A DNA stretch of 64,000 nt from Bacteroidota bacterium (GTDB taxonomy: Bacteria > Bacteroidota > Bacteroidia > Chitinophagales > LD1): positions 1 through 64,000 of the forward strand of contig CANJVG010000003.1 in assembly GCA_947478005.1 (NCBI GenBank), in the 5' to 3' direction. Shown here in pieces: positions 16,322-24,722 of the stretch. The first letter of the stretch is position 1; each line of letters begins with the position of its first letter. The notes below the pieces were generated by a model. The model did not search any database, was not told where the DNA came from, and was given only the letters and a program-made list of their open reading frames with translations. A program made the translations under genes and the position numbers.

Positions 16322-16792
16322 TTATTTCTTCTCCGCAGAATGCTGCACTACTTTTTCGTTTTGTGCTTTCAATCGTCTGCAAAGCGTTTTTATAATTCCT
16401 TTCGCCACCTCTATTCGGCTTTCCATTAATTCATAAAAAGGTTCCTGGTCCATTTTCAGCAGCAAACATTCACTCACCGTAGTAGCACTTGCCGAGCGGG
16501 TTTCGGTATCGAGCAAAGCATACTCGCCAAAACACTCTCCTTCCTTCATTACCACAAAAGTGTGTTCGCCTTTGTGAATGCGCACCTGCCCTTTGAAGAT
16601 GATATACATACACTGAGCTTCATCGCCTGCTTCAAAAATATTGGTATTGGCTTCAAAATCTTCTTCTTCCAAAAGCTCCGCCACTTCCGCCAAAACTGTT
16701 TCAGGTGTTTCGTGAAAGATGGAGATAGACTTGAGCAAGAGAACTTTCTCTATAAGCAGCAATCGCTGTTCGTGATGAGTTGTGGTTGACAT
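16322..16792 (-). CDS. cyclic-nucleotide-binding (cNMP) domain protein
   Basis: A single Crp-like sensor domain spans about residues 15-135: IFEAGDEAQCMYIIFKGQVRIH, GECFGEYALLDTETRSASAT (the phosphate-binding cassette, with Arg) and a C-terminal helix. No DNA-binding domain follows, unlike Crp/Fnr. The gene begins 3 bp after the stop of the NTT-like/HEAT transporter gene and is surely co-transcribed, so it probably gates or regulates that protein. Ligand (cAMP, c-di-nucleotide or none) cannot be told from the sequence. Confidence 0.85.
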   Translation of the reverse strand: MSTTTHHEQRLLLIEKVLLLKSISIFHETPETVLAEVAELLEEEDFEANTNIFEAGDEAQCMYIIFKGQVRIHKGEHTFVVMKEGECFGEYALLDTETRSASATTVSECLLLKMDQEPFYELMESRIEVAKGIIKTLCRRLKAQNEKVVQHSAEKK

Positions 16793-16795
16793 GTT

Positions 16796-19558
16796 TTAAT
16801 TCATTTCTGCCAGCAATTTCCCGGCTGTTTCGTAAAGCAATATATCCTTATCGTTTTTGGCATTCTCTAACCATCTGCGCTTTTCGCTTCCTTTGTAAGA
16901 ACCAAGCGAATACAGGGCAGCCGCCTTGGTCCAGCGATGGTAGTAGTGCTTTTGGCTGTTCAAAATATCGCTGATGATATTTTCATAGTTCAACTGTTCT
17001 TTGAACACCAATTGAAGACTGTTGCACTTCTCTTCAATGCTTCCCGAATCGAACAGTTTATTGAAAGGCAAAGACAAGTCTTTCGGTACTTCTATTTCAA
17101 TGACTTCTAACGCGTTGGCAATGCTTTCCTTCTTATTCATGCTGAAAGCATTTCGTGCCTTCATCATTTTCTCCCGATTATACACAAACGAAAAAAGCAT
17201 CAGCAACTGGTCGCGAATTTCCAACAATTCCAGATGTAGTGCCTCCACCAATAATTTAGCCGAAGGGGTTTTCTCCATCTCGCGAATGGAGAAAATTATC
17301 AAGGTAGCCGCAGCCAGGTGACGGTGCATTAAATCTATATGCTCCTTGAGGTGGTGCGGCTGACTTCTAAACTCACAGGCGTGAAGCGCGTGGAAAATAT
17401 CGGTACGCTGCGCAGGCAGTTTCCATACCAATTCATCGAGAATCTTAGCGGCATTGGTGGTGCCTATTCTCCCACAGAGCAAAATCAGTTTCGATTGTTG
17501 CTGACGAGAAAGAATATCGCTTGTCAGCGCCAGCTTGATTTCCTTCAAAGCCACATCACCCGCCCGATGCATGGCATCTATAACTGGCTTCTCATGCTTG
17601 CGATGCAATAGAAAATTCATCAACGGCACCATCAGTTTTTCGTTCTTCACATTCCCTGCTGCATGAATGGCTGTGCGCACCACATGATGGTTGTGGTCTT
17701 CGAGTAAATGAATCAAGGGTTTGTAAAAAGAATGAACACCGAGTTCGCCAATAATTTCAGCTGCTATTTTTCTTTCCTCCCAATGCTCAGAGTCTATCAG
17801 GTGCAACAACTTCTGCCCCGCCACTACTACCGCGCTGATTCCCCCGCTGGTCATTAAGCCAATAATGGCTGCCTTCATAATACGGTGGTCCTTATCTTCC
17901 AGAAATTCATCAAAGTTTTCCAACTCATCGGGCAGCAACATGCATTTTGCTTTGATGGCTTCGGGTAACAAACGCGTGTTATGCTTATCGGCAATAATAG
18001 CCTCTATCTGTGGCAGGGCCTCCGCAATTTTTTTTCTTTCCGCCAGTTGAATGGCCTCCATGCGCACTTCCACCTTTTCATGCTCGAAAGCTTTCAAAAC
18101 CAGTGGCTCCATTTCTTCTGTGTATTGTTTCTCAATCAGATTGAGCACATAAATGGCCTCACCCGTTCCTCCGGAAGAAATCTTTTGCAACAAAACCTCC
18201 CTTGTCTTTTCATCTTCCAAATCAATTTCCTGCCCAACAGAGTATCGCTTGTTCAACGCATGAATCAGCGTTTTTACATACTCCCGGTCCACTAAAAAAA
18301 TCATCACCACCCAAACAATGAGTAGCGTAACCACCATATAACTTAGCTGAAATAAATCAACCTTTCCCGAAAGCTTGAGTAAAGTGAATAGCATGAATCC
18401 ACTAAAGATAAGAGCGAAGGGGTCCATCACTCCTTTTACAATCGTGTGTCCCTTCAAGCGAAGGTTAGCAGATAGCGGCTGCATGAGTGACAGGAAAACA
18501 GGGTCCTGTAAACTGGTCTTCAAAACCTCTGTAATAATGGCCATCAATCCGAAAACATAAAGCACCAAGTGATGGTCGGGATGAAACAGCGACAAAACGA
18601 TAATGCTGAAAAGGAAAACGAAGAGAATAACTGGGCTGATTAGGAGAGAACCCTTAATCCCGAGAATGTTACTAAGTCGGCCTGTTAGTATAAGGCGAAT
18701 AAAAATCGCAAAGATTCTACCTCCGGCATAGAACATTGATATGAATGCTGCGAGCTCTCCATCGCTGTGCATTTCATGTTTTATCTCGGCATAAAACGAG
18801 AAACTGATAATCGTTACACAGGTAATAACGATAAACGACAAAAGCGCCACGAGAGCAATCATTCTGTTGCCGAAAAATCCCTTCATCAACTCGCGCCAGT
18901 TCTCGGTAACAAAATCATGACTTGCGGCATGTGCATGTTCGTGCGCCACATGCACATCCATTTTGCCCGCCCTCTTTAATCGGAAATAAAAAATGAGTGA
19001 ACAGAGAATCGAAATTCCCGCAATCACCAGCATGTTTTGGCTGCTGAACACTTTCACCAACAGCGGTACAGCCGAATAACCAAACAACTTCGCAGGAATA
19101 TCTCCTGCACCAATCATTCCGAACAGGCGCTTGCTTTGGCGTATATCGAACTGCAAAGCCGCCAATCCCCAGAACTCTAGATTAGTAAGCAGATAAATAA
19201 CGTAGTACCAACTAAGAAGAACAAAGAGATAGGAAGAACTGTTCTCCTCCGAAAACAGCGCGCGCAATAAAAAAATGCTGCCGGCTACAAAAACGATAAT
19301 CAGCGGCACGAGCTTTTTCATCGGCAGTGCATGCTCCACTTTACTGTAAACAAACCCCACCACTAATAAGAGAGTACCGGCAAACAAATAAACCTTGGGC
19401 AGCGCAAGAGCCTCAAAATGCTCAATGAAAAGCGCCAGCACTACGGCATTGAAAATGGCAACCCCTACTCCCTGAAAAAACTGTAGCCAGAAAAGATTGG
19501 TAACCAGCCAGGCTTCATCTGTTCGAATGTTGAGTAATCGGAGAATACGGTTTTTCAT
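16796..19558 (-). CDS. NTT/ATP-ADP-translocase-like membrane protein fused to HEAT repeats
   Basis: Residues about 20-430 contain some 11-12 hydrophobic segments in the arrangement of MFS-like nucleotide transporters, with a His-rich cytoplasmic loop (HVAHEHAHAASHDF) near 200-215. Residues about 455-720 are HEAT-like helical repeats (for example VRMEAIQLAERKKIAEALPQIEAIIA split over two repeats, and HHVVRTAIHAAGNVKNEKL). The tail (720-920) is helical and charged. The cNMP-binding protein is encoded 3 bp downstream. Related Bacteroidota proteins have NTT, HEAT and cNMP domains on one chain; here the sensor is separate. Transported substrate is unknown, and some homologues may be non-transporting. 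Confidence 0.75.
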   Translation of the reverse strand: MKNRILRLLNIRTDEAWLVTNLFWLQFFQGVGVAIFNAVVLALFIEHFEALALPKVYLFAGTLLLVVGFVYSKVEHALPMKKLVPLIIVFVAGSIFLLRALFSEENSSSYLFVLLSWYYVIYLLTNLEFWGLAALQFDIRQSKRLFGMIGAGDIPAKLFGYSAVPLLVKVFSSQNMLVIAGISILCSLIFYFRLKRAGKMDVHVAHEHAHAASHDFVTENWRELMKGFFGNRMIALVALLSFIVITCVTIISFSFYAEIKHEMHSDGELAAFISMFYAGGRIFAIFIRLILTGRLSNILGIKGSLLISPVILFVFLFSIIVLSLFHPDHHLVLYVFGLMAIITEVLKTSLQDPVFLSLMQPLSANLRLKGHTIVKGVMDPFALIFSGFMLFTLLKLSGKVDLFQLSYMVVTLLIVWVVMIFLVDREYVKTLIHALNKRYSVGQEIDLEDEKTREVLLQKISSGGTGEAIYVLNLIEKQYTEEMEPLVLKAFEHEKVEVRMEAIQLAERKKIAEALPQIEAIIADKHNTRLLPEAIKAKCMLLPDELENFDEFLEDKDHRIMKAAIIGLMTSGGISAVVVAGQKLLHLIDSEHWEERKIAAEIIGELGVHSFYKPLIHLLEDHNHHVVRTAIHAAGNVKNEKLMVPLMNFLLHRKHEKPVIDAMHRAGDVALKEIKLALTSDILSRQQQSKLILLCGRIGTTNAAKILDELVWKLPAQRTDIFHALHACEFRSQPHHLKEHIDLMHRHLAAATLIIFSIREMEKTPSAKLLVEALHLELLEIRDQLLMLFSFVYNREKMMKARNAFSMNKKESIANALEVIEIEVPKDLSLPFNKLFDSGSIEEKCNSLQLVFKEQLNYENIISDILNSQKHYYHRWTKAAALYSLGSYKGSEKRRWLENAKNDKDILLYETAGKLLAEMN

Positions 19559-19612
19559 CGGCTGCCAGTGAGGTGGCTAATTTATAATTTTGGAGTGGTT
19601 GTTCGACATCTC

Positions 19613-20122
19613 TCAAATTTTCCTGGCCTCGAGCTTCCTTTTATAAAACTCCTTATCGGCTACATAAACTGTCTTGGTGAAGGTGGCATACACCTTACCA
19701 TCTGCATCTTCGTACTTCAAAGGCAATTCAAAAATATATTCTCCCGTTTCCGCAGTTTTTTGCTTTACCAGCTCAATTAATTCATCGGTAATAAGGAAAC
19801 GACAATTCACTTTATTCAAAATAGGCCGGACAAACTTAACGCTCGCTCCTTTATCCCACACCACATAGCCTTTGCCCAGCACCTCCATAAACAACAACAT
19901 AAAATAGGGGTCAACAGAAGAATAAATACTACCTCCGTAAACCGTTCCTACTCGGTTGCGCGTTCGAATATTTAATTTCAAGCTGACATGTAGCTCTTTA
20001 AAGTCCCCTGCAATGAATTCCACCTTGCATTCCGTGCACCAGATGCAGGGCCAAAAATTGAATACCCATCGCATATACTTCGACTTTTTCGATTCTGACC
20101 TTAGGGTTTCATACTGCTTCAT
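19613..20122 (-). CDS. DUF4442 hotdog-fold protein (thioesterase-like)
   Basis: The product fits the DUF4442/YiiD-C-like hotdog family: WPCIWCTECKVEFIAGDF, then NRVGTVYGGSIYSSVDPYFM (the hotdog helix region with the conserved Gly-Gly) and VVWDKGASVKFVRP. Family members are thought to act on acyl thioesters; no substrate is established. It is divergent from the aminopeptidase gene at 20174 and downstream of nothing obvious on its own strand. Confidence 0.75.
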   Translation of the reverse strand: MKQYETLRSESKKSKYMRWVFNFWPCIWCTECKVEFIAGDFKELHVSLKLNIRTRNRVGTVYGGSIYSSVDPYFMLLFMEVLGKGYVVWDKGASVKFVRPILNKVNCRFLITDELIELVKQKTAETGEYIFELPLKYEDADGKVYATFTKTVYVADKEFYKRKLEARKI

Positions 20123-20173
20123 TCGATGGATATTTTGATTTTCTATTTTCGGCCGCGCTAAAAAACAAAGTCT

Positions 20174-21280
20174 ATGTCAAACCTGATTCGGGAAAAATAT
20201 GCAAAGCTGTTGGTCAACTATTGTTTGGATGTAAAGAAGAACGATAAGGTTTACATTAACTCATCCTATCTTGCTGAACCGCTTTTACAGGAGGTGGCAA
20301 AGGAAGTTTACTTGGCTGGCGGAATTCCTGTTTTTAGTATCGAAATTCAGGGAGTAAATGATTTGGTTCTGCAGTATGGCGAAGAGAATCAGCTATCCTG
20401 GGTTAATCCGATGAAGAAATACATCTTCGAAAACTTCGATTGCTATCTGAACATCCGCGCTCCTTTCGAAAAAGGAGACGATGAAAAAGAAGTGGCCGAT
20501 GTTGCCAAATTCAAACTACACCAACATGCTCAACATGAAATCAACAAAATCTACTTCGAGCGGACGGGTAATGGAAGTATGCGCAGATGTCTTTGTCAAT
20601 ACCCCACACAAGCCGGAGCTGATGATGCACGAATGACAATGGCGGAATACGAAAATTTCGTTTACCAAAGTTGCAATTTGTTTGAAGAAAACCCGGTAGA
20701 TAAGTGGCTGGAGGTTCGAAAAACGCAGCAAGTGTATGTGGACTATCTAAACAAAGTAGACAAGGTGCAATACCTTGGCAAGAACATTGACATTTCGTTT
20801 TCGGTGAAAGGAAGAACCTGGATTAACAGCGATGGACGGGCGAATATGCCGAGTGGAGAGGTTTTCTCGGCACCCATAGAAGACAGCGTAAACGGAAAAA
20901 TTTATTTCAATTACCCAACTATCTATATGGGTAAGGATGTTGCCGGTGTAACGCTCGAGGTAAAGGATGGGGAAATCCTTTCCTGGAGCGCGGAGGAAGG
21001 AAATGATGTGCTTGATAAAGTTTTTGCGGTGGGGGGGGCGCGCAGATTCGGAGAGGTGGCCGTTGGCACCAATTACAATATACAACGGACGTCCAGAAAT
21101 ATACTGTTCGATGAAAAAATTGGCGGTAGTATTCACATGGCTGTTGGTCAAAGCTACAAACAGTGCGGAGGGAAAAATGAATCTACTGTTCACTGGGATA
21201 TGATTACCGATATGAAAAACGGTGGACAGATCCTTGCCGATGGTGTAAAGATTTATGAAAACGGCTTCTTTTTGATTTAA
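20174..21280 (+). CDS. M29-family metallo-aminopeptidase
   Basis: The C-terminal half has the metal ligands of the M29 (AmpS/aminopeptidase T) family: Glu in MPSGEVFSAP (about residue 225), Glu in RRFGEVAVGT (about 292), His in SIHMAVGQSY (about 319) and His/Asp in STVHWDMITDM (about 337-341). The N-terminal domain (1-110) is the usual alpha/beta domain. Length of 368 aa is slightly shorter than AmpS. A run of eight G at 21031-21038 lies in the coding sequence just before the second Glu. It is followed 15 bp later by the desaturase gene. Confidence 0.88.
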   Translation: MSNLIREKYAKLLVNYCLDVKKNDKVYINSSYLAEPLLQEVAKEVYLAGGIPVFSIEIQGVNDLVLQYGEENQLSWVNPMKKYIFENFDCYLNIRAPFEKGDDEKEVADVAKFKLHQHAQHEINKIYFERTGNGSMRRCLCQYPTQAGADDARMTMAEYENFVYQSCNLFEENPVDKWLEVRKTQQVYVDYLNKVDKVQYLGKNIDISFSVKGRTWINSDGRANMPSGEVFSAPIEDSVNGKIYFNYPTIYMGKDVAGVTLEVKDGEILSWSAEEGNDVLDKVFAVGGARRFGEVAVGTNYNIQRTSRNILFDEKIGGSIHMAVGQSYKQCGGKNESTVHWDMITDMKNGGQILADGVKIYENGFFLI

Positions 21281-21295
21281 TACCCACGATAAATC

Positions 21296-22489
21296 ATGCC
21301 CGAAAAAAATGCGCTTGCCGCGATTGATGCTGCAGGCTTTGCCCGCGAACTGAAACTGCTTCGTGCTGAAATAGATGCAAATATTGGAGAAGAAGATTTT
21401 CGTCACCTCAAGAAAATAGAGTGGTGGGGCAGAATCTGTTCTATCCTTGGCTACGCCACGGCACCAATATTTCCAAATCCTTTATCCGCATTCTTAATCA
21501 GTCAGGGTAATACCGCCCGCTGGACTATTATGATGCACCATATTGGGCACAAAGGCTATGACAAAGTATCCTGTCCTGAACGATATAAAAGCACGGGCTT
21601 CGCTGTAGGTAAACGAAGGTTTATTGATTGGTTCGACTGGATGCATCCTGAGGCATGGAAACATGAGCACAACGTTTTACACCATTACCACACCGGAGAA
21701 GTTTCAGACCCTGATCTAGTAGAACGCAATGTTGAATTAATCCGAACTGCGCGCATACCGGTATTCATGAAATACTTCGCAGTCCTGTTCTTCATGTGCA
21801 CCTGGAAGTTTACTTACTACGCACCAAATACCTTCTGGATATTTCAAAAGAACCGCGATAAGAAAGCAAGAATAAAGAATGAAGTTAAAGAGAACGGCAA
21901 CTTCCCTGGTTCGGAATTGCTTCTTCCCTTTAGTAAACAAGCACTTGAATTCTGGGCACAGTGCATGCTTCCGTACATACTTATTCGTTTCATAGCGCTT
22001 CCACTTTTGTTTCTTCCTTTCGGAACAACTGCTTGCCTTTATGTTTTGTTTAACTCCCTACTTGCCGAATTGATTACCAATATTCATACGTTCATGATCA
22101 TTGCCCCCAACCATGCGGGGGATGATGTGTTTAGATATGAAACACGGACCCGTGACCTGAATGAATTTTATATACGCCAGGTTGCTGGCAGCGTAAACTA
22201 TCCTTGTGGAAACGACAGGGTTGATTTTATGCACGGTTGGTTGAACTACCAAATAGAGCATCACTTATTCCCTGATTTGCCGCTACTAAAATATCAGCAA
22301 TATCAGCCGCGAGTAAAGCAACTTTGTGAAAAATATGAAGTGCCATACGTGCAACAAAATGTTTTTGTGCGCATGAAAAAACTTACAGAAATAATGGTGG
22401 GTAAAAAATCTATGCTTTCCATTACTTCGATTTCAGCAAAGGAATCGGTTGAAGCACACAGCAATTTGGTAGCCACACAACCACTTTAA
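21296..22489 (+). CDS. membrane fatty acid desaturase
   Basis: Three histidine boxes typical of membrane di-iron desaturases are present: HHIGHKGYD (about residues 80-88), HEHNVLHHYH (about 122-131) and NYQIEHHLFP (about 316-325). Hydrophobic segments lie at about 45-70, 155-180 and 215-260. The enzyme should introduce a double bond into lipid acyl chains using O2 and electrons from ferredoxin or cytochrome b5-like donors. It probably shares a transcript with the upstream aminopeptidase. Confidence 0.88.
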   Translation: MPEKNALAAIDAAGFARELKLLRAEIDANIGEEDFRHLKKIEWWGRICSILGYATAPIFPNPLSAFLISQGNTARWTIMMHHIGHKGYDKVSCPERYKSTGFAVGKRRFIDWFDWMHPEAWKHEHNVLHHYHTGEVSDPDLVERNVELIRTARIPVFMKYFAVLFFMCTWKFTYYAPNTFWIFQKNRDKKARIKNEVKENGNFPGSELLLPFSKQALEFWAQCMLPYILIRFIALPLLFLPFGTTACLYVLFNSLLAELITNIHTFMIIAPNHAGDDVFRYETRTRDLNEFYIRQVAGSVNYPCGNDRVDFMHGWLNYQIEHHLFPDLPLLKYQQYQPRVKQLCEKYEVPYVQQNVFVRMKKLTEIMVGKKSMLSITSISAKESVEAHSNLVATQPL

Positions 22490-22507
22490 GAGACAATCTA
22501 TCTTACA

Positions 22508-22864
22508 CTACTCAATCGAGGTTTCCGTCCACTCATTAAAGAGTTCGTTGATGAAAATATTTTCCTCTTCTGTAATCTTCTTGTCTGCCTTTGCCAGTTT
22601 AATGGCATATTGTATCAATTCATTTCTTTCCTCCTCTGTGCTATCTTCATAAAAGTCGGCCATACAGCTTTGGAAATGCACCATGTAGTCCTCTTGTTTT
22701 AATGCACTGAGGAATTCTGTTTCCTTATCTAAATTAACCCGGAGGGGGAACTCCTTCTCCAGCCAGTCCTCTATAACCAAATCCTCTTTTGCATCAAATA
22801 TTCCATCCACCGCAGACAATATCATAAGTATATGATAACCCGCAATTGCCTTGTTCTTTTTCAT
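22508..22864 (-). CDS. TerB-like acidic helical protein
   Basis: The 118-residue product is acidic and all-helical. ILMILSAVDGIFDAKEDLVIEDWL and YAIKLAKADKKITEEENIFI (shown here as separate parts of helices) are the paired EF-hand-like turns of the TerB/DjlA-N family, which bind metal in TerB. It lies convergent to the desaturase gene. Function is unknown; tellurite resistance should not be assumed without other ter genes. Confidence 0.6.
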   Translation of the reverse strand: MKKNKAIAGYHILMILSAVDGIFDAKEDLVIEDWLEKEFPLRVNLDKETEFLSALKQEDYMVHFQSCMADFYEDSTEEERNELIQYAIKLAKADKKITEEENIFINELFNEWTETSIE

Positions 22865-22930
22865 GTTGTTCTGTTTTCGCTCTAATAAATGTACAAATCT
22901 TTTTGACTTCCAAAAACCTCTTTTTAAAGT

Positions 22931-23929
22931 TTATCGATATTGTTCCAGCATTTGCTCAGCACTTTTTCGCATTTGCTCAGCTAACTTATCCGGTTTGAGA
23001 ACTTTTACATTTTCCCCATAACTCAAAAGTTGCATTTTCAATTCGTGATTGATCACCAAGTATAAAGAAACCCTAACCTCAGATTTTGTTTCCTTCAAAA
23101 TTAACTGCGAGTGATGAATGGGAATTGTCTTAATATACTTCCCCTGTAACGGCAAAAATGAAAGAACAACTTTCTCAGGCTTTCCCTCTCCCAGTGTGAC
23201 ACCGACAACGTTTTTAAAAAAATTCTTCTTATCCAGTTTTGTTTCATCGAATACCTCATTTGTAATTTGCATATCCTGAATTCTATCCAGGGCGAACGTG
23301 AGAATCTTCTGCTCCCTTTTGTTTATTCGCTTTCCAATAACATACCAATAGTCCTTTGATTCTCGAATTAGATAGGGCTCCAAAAAATTCTCTGAAACAT
23401 CTTCGCTTCCATGCTTTTGGTAAGTAAACCTTAAAACCCTTCTATCCGAAATTGCCTTTAAAATCAGTTCAACGAATTCTATCCCTTTAATAATAAAAGG
23501 GGTATCCAACTGTATGTAGTCACTTTCTCCACGTGCTTCTTTATTAAGCTTAACAGTAGATGCAATTTTTTTTATCGCCTCCTCAAATTCCTTTATAGCC
23601 GGTAAATGTTTAAACTGATCGAGAATACTGATAGCAAAATCCAAACCATGCAGTTCATCTGCGGTCACCGGCAAATTGCTGATGGAATAATCGGGGTCAC
23701 TATAGTGATAGCTTTTATCTGACTTATTATAAACAATAGGCGCATTGAAGTTCAATTGTTGATTCTGGCGCATCTCCTGCAAATCCAACTGCACCGTACG
23801 TTTCGAAATTTGTCTATCGAGTTTTTCGCTTAAATACCAAATCAACTCTTCAAGATGCGGGTACGGCTTTTTGCGAAGCCGGGCATCAATCAAACGGTAA
23901 CGGCTATAGGCATCTTTATTCAGAGACAT
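22931..23929 (-). CDS. WYL-domain transcriptional regulator (YafY/HTH_11 type)
   Basis: An N-terminal winged helix (about residues 5-75, LEELIWYLSEKLDRQISKRT) is followed by a linker, a WYL domain (about 145-225, with FTYQKHG and LEPYLIRESKDYWYVIGKR) and a C-terminal WCX-like domain (about 235-330). I chose ATG at 23929 (332 aa), since the longer frame to 23992 would add a non-matching N-terminus overlapping the divergent promoter. WYL regulators sense nucleic acid or nucleotide ligands and often control defence or DNA-damage genes. The divergent partners here are two small orphan genes. Confidence 0.85.
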   Translation of the reverse strand: MSLNKDAYSRYRLIDARLRKKPYPHLEELIWYLSEKLDRQISKRTVQLDLQEMRQNQQLNFNAPIVYNKSDKSYHYSDPDYSISNLPVTADELHGLDFAISILDQFKHLPAIKEFEEAIKKIASTVKLNKEARGESDYIQLDTPFIIKGIEFVELILKAISDRRVLRFTYQKHGSEDVSENFLEPYLIRESKDYWYVIGKRINKREQKILTFALDRIQDMQITNEVFDETKLDKKNFFKNVVGVTLGEGKPEKVVLSFLPLQGKYIKTIPIHHSQLILKETKSEVRVSLYLVINHELKMQLLSYGENVKVLKPDKLAEQMRKSAEQMLEQYR

Positions 23930-24030
23930 TAGAAGAAACAGATTTTGCTGCAAGTTGAAATTATTTTTTGAGCGCGCAAATAGGTTGCGCACTGTCGGCC
24001 CATGTTTGCACTATCATAAAAACAACGAGC

Positions 24031-24447
24031 ATGATAACCACTCCAAATTCCAACTTTACCAAACACGAAATCTATGTAAACGAAATTGTGTTCTACTCAC
24101 CAAAAAACATTTCACTCATAGGCTTTATCCACCACGGTGCAAAATTTCTGAAAACAGAATTTGTCATCACCCGTAAAAACCTACAAATGCTTTTGAGTCA
24201 AACCAAAACGGGAATAGAAATTCTGTGGCGTATTGAAAACCTTTTTGTACAGCCACACGAAGTGCCTGCAACGATTAACCTGCTTGACCTGTTTGGCATT
24301 ACTCAGGTTTTTGGAGCCAATCAAATTGAGCTGGATCCTTCGTTTTACACCGTCCAAACCAAGTTAGCAATTCCAGACGAAGGTCATAAACTATTCTTTA
24401 TAGAACGTGTAATTCCCTTTTCCCCTTCACCCAAAGCAGCCCTTTAA
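24031..24447 (+). CDS. hypothetical protein divergent from a WYL regulator
   Basis: No family is recognised. The likely start is ATG at 24031 (138 aa); an upstream frame to 23968 would run into the WYL promoter region. The protein is a mix of short beta strands (EIYVNEIVFYSP, ISLIGFIHHGAKF) and helices, without signal peptide or membrane segment. It is followed 26 bp later by another small gene. Its divergent placement suggests control by the WYL protein. Confidence 0.65.
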   Translation: MITTPNSNFTKHEIYVNEIVFYSPKNISLIGFIHHGAKFLKTEFVITRKNLQMLLSQTKTGIEILWRIENLFVQPHEVPATINLLDLFGITQVFGANQIELDPSFYTVQTKLAIPDEGHKLFFIERVIPFSPSPKAAL

Positions 24448-24473
24448 AAATAGGAATTTTAAAAATCATCATC

Positions 24474-24671
24474 ATGAATAATTTCAAATACAACCTAATC
24501 AGCGGACCTAAAAAAACTGTATCCGATTATCTGCAATCGTTGAATAATGACGATCTGCAAACCATTTACAGTTCCTCGTTTTTCTACTCCTTAAAAATGC
24601 CGGATCTGATTAAAAAAATGCAAGACGAATTGCTTAAGCGAAACATAAACCCGCAACCGCAGTTGTTCTAA
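24474..24671 (+). CDS. small hypothetical helical protein
   Basis: The 65-residue product has SDYLQSLNNDDLQTIYSSSF and DLIKKMQDELLKRN, two probable helices, and no known motif. It has a clear ATG start and a terminator follows, so it is likely a real gene co-transcribed with the 138-residue gene. Function is unknown. Confidence 0.6.
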   Translation: MNNFKYNLISGPKKTVSDYLQSLNNDDLQTIYSSSFFYSLKMPDLIKKMQDELLKRNINPQPQLF

Positions 24672-24690
24672 CTCCTTTTTGTTGCCTTCA

Positions 24691-24722
24691 AGCCCCGCGT
24701 ATTAGTGTGCGTGGGGCTTTTT
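24691..24722 (+). terminator. intrinsic terminator
   Basis: AGCCCCGCG (24691-24699) pairs with CGTGGGGCT (24710-24718) with one G-T pair, followed by TTTT. It ends the two small orphan genes and touches the stop of the convergent MFS gene. Confidence 0.88.

Noticed and set aside
15783-16382. 199-residue frame on the minus strand
   Set aside because: It overlaps the well-formed orphan gene and crosses the terminator; the product shows no family pattern.
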